From: Clostridium disporicum
Lineage (GTDB): Bacteria > Bacillota > Clostridia > Clostridiales > Clostridiaceae
DNA length: 64,000 nt
Direction: 5' to 3'
Assembly: GCF_001405015.1 (NCBI RefSeq)
Contig: NZ_CYZX01000020.1
Coordinates: 1-64,000 of the forward strand
A program made the translations under genes and the position numbers. The notes beneath the pieces were generated by a model, which had not been told where the DNA came from, did not search any database, and was given only the letters and a program-made list of their open reading frames with translations. This document shows, piece by piece, positions 60,379 to 64,000 of this stretch (positions are counted from its first letter, which is position 1; the number at the start of each line of letters is the position of its first letter).

Positions 60379-62655
60379 ATGGATGATTTAAGTCGTGCAA
60401 AGCAAGTATTAAAAGAAAAAAAAGAATTAATTTTATATGAAATAAATGAAAAGCTTAAATATGAGCAGGAAATAGAAACAAAACTTAAAGCTTTAACCAA
60501 AGCAGCAAAAGGAAATTATGATCAAGAGAAAGAAAATACAGAGAAAATTTATAACGTATTAAAGATGGATATAGAAAGTTATGAAGAAGCTATAAAGACT
60601 CCGTATTTTGCAAGAGTGGATTTTACTGAAAAGCTAGGAGCTTTAGAAAAAATATATATAGGAAAACAAGGAATATCATCTAGCAAGGATGGAGAGGAAA
60701 TTGTTGTAGACTGGAGAGCACCAGTTGCTGATTTGTATTATAGTGGGACAGGTGGAGAAGCGTATTATAAAGCTCCATCAGGAGTTATAGAAGGAGAATT
60801 ATCTCTAAAAAGAAGATTTCTTTACAAAAATGATGATATTGAACGAATTTTTGATGAAGGTATTAATGAACTATTTATTTCAGGGGAAGAAGGAGTAGAT
60901 TTAGTAGACGAATTTTTAAAGATAAACCTTGAAGAAAGCAAAGGAAAAAAATTAAAAGAAGTAGTTGCAACTATACAAAAAGAGCAAAATGATATTATAA
61001 GATGGCCTAAAAATTTGCCTATTATAGTGCAAGGATCAGCTGGATCTGGAAAAACAACTATAGCGTTACATAGACTAGCATATCTTTTATATAGATATAG
61101 AGAGTCAATGGAAGGAAAAGATATATTAGTATTAGCACCTAATAAAATATTCTTAGATTATATATCAGAGATTTTACCTAGCCTTGGTAGTAAAGATGTT
61201 GCTCAAACTACTTTTCAAGATTTAGTAGTGAAAGAACTAAAATTAAAAGGAAAAATAAGATCAAAAGATGATAAGTTAAAGGATATTATTGAAACTGAAG
61301 ATGAAACATTAAGAAAATTTATGGTGAACTCATCTAAGGTAAAAGGGAATTTAATATTCAAAACTATAATAGATAGATATATAGCACTTCTAGATAGCAG
61401 TTCTTTAGAAATAGAAGATATAGTAATAAGTGGATACACGTTATTTTCTAAAAGGGAAATTACTAGATTATATTTAAAAGATTTAAAAGTATATCCAATA
61501 AATAAGCGTAAAGATGAAATTAAAAGATATCTTAATTTAAAGTTAAAAGAAAAAATACAAACTTTATTGTTAACTGTAGATAGAGAATGGGATTTAAAAA
61601 TTAGAGAAGTTAAATCTAATTCTGAAGATAGTGAAGAGAGAAGAAGTGAGTTAAGAAAACTATACGATGAGCGAGATAGTATTAAAAATTATATAAAACA
61701 AGATTCTAAAAAGGTAATGAATGAATACTTTAAAAACTGGAGGGGTATAACTTCTAAAGATATATATTTAAATATGTTTAAAGATAAAGCTGTGTTTGAT
61801 ATAGCTGTAGATAATAGAATACCATTTCAACTTTTAGAATATATGAAAGAGGAAGTTGTTGAGAACTTTGAAAAGGGGATAGTAGACGAAGATGATTTAG
61901 CAGCACTTTTATATATTCATATATTATTAGAAGGAATAGAAGAAAAATCGAAGTTTAAACATATAGTAATAGATGAAGCACAAGATTATAGTCCATTACA
62001 GATTGAAGTAATAACAAATTTAACAAGAGGAAACTCTTTAACTTTAGTAGGAGATTTAGCACAAGGAATTTACTATTACAAAGGTATTAAGAGGTGGGAA
62101 GATATAACAGAAAAAATATTTAATGGTAATGCAACGTATATATCTTTAACACAAAGTTATAGATCTACTGTGGAAATAATAGATTTTGCACAGAAAGCAT
62201 TAGAAGCTCAAAATTTAGGGTTAACTCCAGCTAAACCTGTATTAAGACATGGTGATAAACCAATAATTAAAATGTCTAAAGATAAAAAAGAATCTGCTAA
62301 GTTTATAGAACAGATAATAGAGGAGATAGAAGGTAAAGGAAAAAGAAGTATAGGTATTATTACGAGAACCTTAGAGGAGGCTAAAGCTTTAGAAAAAAAT
62401 ATTAAGAAATATTGTAATAGAAAAATACAGCTTATAAAGGGAAATGAGAAAGATTCCCCAGAGGATGTGGTAATAATTCCATCCTATTTAACAAAAGGGT
62501 TAGAGTTTGATGGAACTATTATTTATAATCCATTAGAAAGTAATTATAATGATAATTTATTAAATCAAAGATTACTTTATGTTGCTTTAACGAGGGCATT
62601 ACACTATCAGTATGTTATTGCTGAAGGTGAAATAAGTAGGAATATTGAGTATTAA
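60379..62655 (+). CDS. helD: HelD, RNA polymerase-associated SF1 helicase-like ATPase
   Basis: This 758-residue UvrD-like protein has the HelD layout. An N-terminal coiled coil (about 1-75) is followed by IVVDWRAPVADLYYSG, Walker A GSAGSGKTTIALHR near 220, Walker B VIDEAQDYSPLQ, VGDLAQGIYYYKG, LTQSYRST and RLLYVALTRALH. In Bacillus subtilis HelD frees stalled RNA polymerase from DNA using ATP. The start is ATG about ten bases after GAGAGGG, a loose spacing. It is monocistronic. Confidence 0.92.
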   Translation: MDDLSRAKQVLKEKKELILYEINEKLKYEQEIETKLKALTKAAKGNYDQEKENTEKIYNVLKMDIESYEEAIKTPYFARVDFTEKLGALEKIYIGKQGISSSKDGEEIVVDWRAPVADLYYSGTGGEAYYKAPSGVIEGELSLKRRFLYKNDDIERIFDEGINELFISGEEGVDLVDEFLKINLEESKGKKLKEVVATIQKEQNDIIRWPKNLPIIVQGSAGSGKTTIALHRLAYLLYRYRESMEGKDILVLAPNKIFLDYISEILPSLGSKDVAQTTFQDLVVKELKLKGKIRSKDDKLKDIIETEDETLRKFMVNSSKVKGNLIFKTIIDRYIALLDSSSLEIEDIVISGYTLFSKREITRLYLKDLKVYPINKRKDEIKRYLNLKLKEKIQTLLLTVDREWDLKIREVKSNSEDSEERRSELRKLYDERDSIKNYIKQDSKKVMNEYFKNWRGITSKDIYLNMFKDKAVFDIAVDNRIPFQLLEYMKEEVVENFEKGIVDEDDLAALLYIHILLEGIEEKSKFKHIVIDEAQDYSPLQIEVITNLTRGNSLTLVGDLAQGIYYYKGIKRWEDITEKIFNGNATYISLTQSYRSTVEIIDFAQKALEAQNLGLTPAKPVLRHGDKPIIKMSKDKKESAKFIEQIIEEIEGKGKRSIGIITRTLEEAKALEKNIKKYCNRKIQLIKGNEKDSPEDVVIIPSYLTKGLEFDGTIIYNPLESNYNDNLLNQRLLYVALTRALHYQYVIAEGEISRNIEY

Positions 62656-62794
62656 TTAATAACAACTATTAATTCAGAGTAAAATAGTCAATAATCTAAC
62701 TTTTTGACTTATAATAGTTATAAATTATAGTTTAAGATTGAAATATAATTTGGTAAAATATAAAATAGAAATTAGTAATTTGGAGGTTGAATGA

Positions 62795-63967
62795 ATGGCG
62801 GTAGAGCAGTTAAAAGAAAGTATATACTGGATTGGTGTAAAAGATCCTGAGTTAAGAATATTTGATATAATTATGGAAACGAAAAAAGGAACTACTTATA
62901 ACTCTTATTTAATTAATGATGAAAAAGTAGCCATATTTGATATAGTTAAAAATGGGTTTTATAACGAGTTTAAAGAAAATATTAAAAGTATAATTGGTGA
63001 AAAGAAAATTGATTATGTTGTGGTACATCATACAGAATTAGACCATAGTGGAGCTTTAAAAGATTTAATAAAAGATTACCCAGAGGTAAAAATTGTTGGA
63101 TCAAGAGCTACTTTAAAATATTTAAAAGATATTTTAAATTGTGAGTTTAACGCTAGAGAGGCTAATGAGGAAATTAATTTAGGAAATCACACACTAAGCT
63201 TTATAAGTGCTCCAAACTTACATTGGCCAGATACTATGTTTACTTATGTTAAAGAAAAGAATATTTTATTTACTTGTGACTTTACAGGTTCTCACTTCTG
63301 TCCAGAAGGAAGTATGACATGTGAGCTTAATGATGAATATTTTTCAGAGATGAAATATTATTATGATTGTATAATGGGACCATTCCCTAAGTATGTTAAT
63401 TTAGGATTAGAAAAAATTAAAGATTTAAAAATTGATATGATAGCCCCAAGTCATGGACCAATACATGTTAGAGAAATAGATAAAATATTAAATCTTTATA
63501 AAGAATGGAGTAAAGAGGTAGAAGTTGACGAAAATAAAGTTGAAATATTCTATATATCCGCTTATCATAATACAGAGATGATGGCTAATTTCTTTAAGAA
63601 AAAACTAGAAGATAAAGGGTTTAAGGCTGATGTTACAGAGATAACTACTATTCCTTTAGAAGAATCTATAGAAAAAATTTCAAAAGCAAAAGGATTCCTA
63701 ATAGGATCACCAACAATAAATAAAGATGCAGTTAAACCAGCTTGGGATTTATTATCACTTGTAAGTGCTATTACAAATAGAGATAAAGTTGCAATGGCCT
63801 TTGGATCTTATGGATGGAGTGGTGAAGGAGTTCCTATGCTTACAGAAAGACTTAAAAGCTTAAAGATAAAAACAGCTCCAGGATATAAGTTCTGCTTTGT
63901 ACCATCAGAAGAAAAGTATGAAGAAGCAGAAGATTATTTAGATGAATTTATAGAATTAATGAGATAA
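62795..63967 (+). CDS. A-type flavodiiron protein
   Basis: This 390-residue protein has an N-terminal metallo-beta-lactamase domain with the diiron ligand set HHTELDH, NLHWPDT, FTCDFTGSH and APSHGPI. A C-terminal flavodoxin domain starts near residue 255 (EIFYISAYHNTEMMA, FLIGSPTINKD, FGSYGWSGEG). It reduces O2 (or NO) to water, protecting anaerobic metabolism. No rubredoxin domain is fused, so a separate electron donor is needed. The start is ATG after TTGGAGGTTG. The gene ends 33 bases before the window edge. Confidence 0.96.
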   Translation: MAVEQLKESIYWIGVKDPELRIFDIIMETKKGTTYNSYLINDEKVAIFDIVKNGFYNEFKENIKSIIGEKKIDYVVVHHTELDHSGALKDLIKDYPEVKIVGSRATLKYLKDILNCEFNAREANEEINLGNHTLSFISAPNLHWPDTMFTYVKEKNILFTCDFTGSHFCPEGSMTCELNDEYFSEMKYYYDCIMGPFPKYVNLGLEKIKDLKIDMIAPSHGPIHVREIDKILNLYKEWSKEVEVDENKVEIFYISAYHNTEMMANFFKKKLEDKGFKADVTEITTIPLEESIEKISKAKGFLIGSPTINKDAVKPAWDLLSLVSAITNRDKVAMAFGSYGWSGEGVPMLTERLKSLKIKTAPGYKFCFVPSEEKYEEAEDYLDEFIELMR

Positions 63968-64000
63968 TATAATAAGTTAAGAGTTAAAAGTGTAGGGTTA

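Overview
The window is AT-rich chromosomal DNA of a spore-forming, strictly fermentative Firmicute, most likely Clostridium sensu stricto. The evidence is two alpha/beta-type small acid-soluble spore proteins, a LonB/Lon pair, SpoVB-type flippases, an [FeFe]-hydrogenase with NuoE/NuoF-like partners, a flavodiiron protein, a V-type ATPase operon, strong GGAGG ribosome sites with many TTG starts, and A/T-rich codon use throughout. I saw no prophage, CRISPR array or complete insertion sequence. The genus call is inference from gene content.

Layout. 1-415: little content, possibly the edge of an insertion sequence. 0.4-12 kb: AraC-type regulator with a C-terminal GH39-like domain (minus strand), clpB behind a CtsR operator, a YitT membrane protein, a His-rich YmaF protein, a tRNA-Gly-Arg-Gln-Lys operon, two SASP genes (minus strand) with near-identical promoters, a GntR/DUF1648 pair and a TcaA-like envelope protein. 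11.9-12.1 kb: a candidate small RNA on the minus strand. 12-21.6 kb: the protein-quality block tig-clpP-clpX-lonB-lon-engB. 21.7-23.1 kb: two extremely Cys-rich membrane proteins and an Asn/Gln-rich protein, followed by a second candidate C-rich small RNA. 23-33.5 kb: a Fur-family regulator, small Cys proteins, nicotinate phosphoribosyltransferase, a UvrD-like helicase, an M20 peptidase, an RluA pseudouridine synthase and a lipid-linked oligosaccharide flippase. 33.6-37.7 kb: a four-gene carbohydrate/glycerol-phosphate-type ABC importer. 37.8-40.3 kb (minus strand): an alpha/beta hydrolase and a SpoVB-like flippase. 40.6-44.7 kb: hydrogenase operon hydC-hydB-hydA. 44.9-48.5 kb: a membrane-anchored sugar-dehydrogenase-like propeller, a degenerate methyltransferase and a B12-binding radical SAM protein. 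48.7-57.2 kb: a complete nine-gene V-ATPase operon whose K subunit carries the Na+ ligand set. 57.3-64 kb: a TagO/WecA-like transferase, a homocysteine methyltransferase, an ECF S component behind a nested palindrome, an unlisted 49-residue gene, helD and a flavodiiron protein.

How it fits together. The hydrogenase re-oxidises NADH and ferredoxin during fermentation. The flavodiiron protein and the Fur-type regulator suggest oxygen or peroxide defence. The V-ATPase, read with its K-subunit ligands, probably couples ATP to a sodium gradient. The Clp/Lon/trigger factor block covers folding and proteolysis, with ClpB under CtsR. The least explained parts are the two C-rich RNA candidates, the Cys-rich protein cluster, repeated motifs in the hydrogenase promoter region, the nested palindrome before the ECF gene, and several small Cys- or His-rich proteins.
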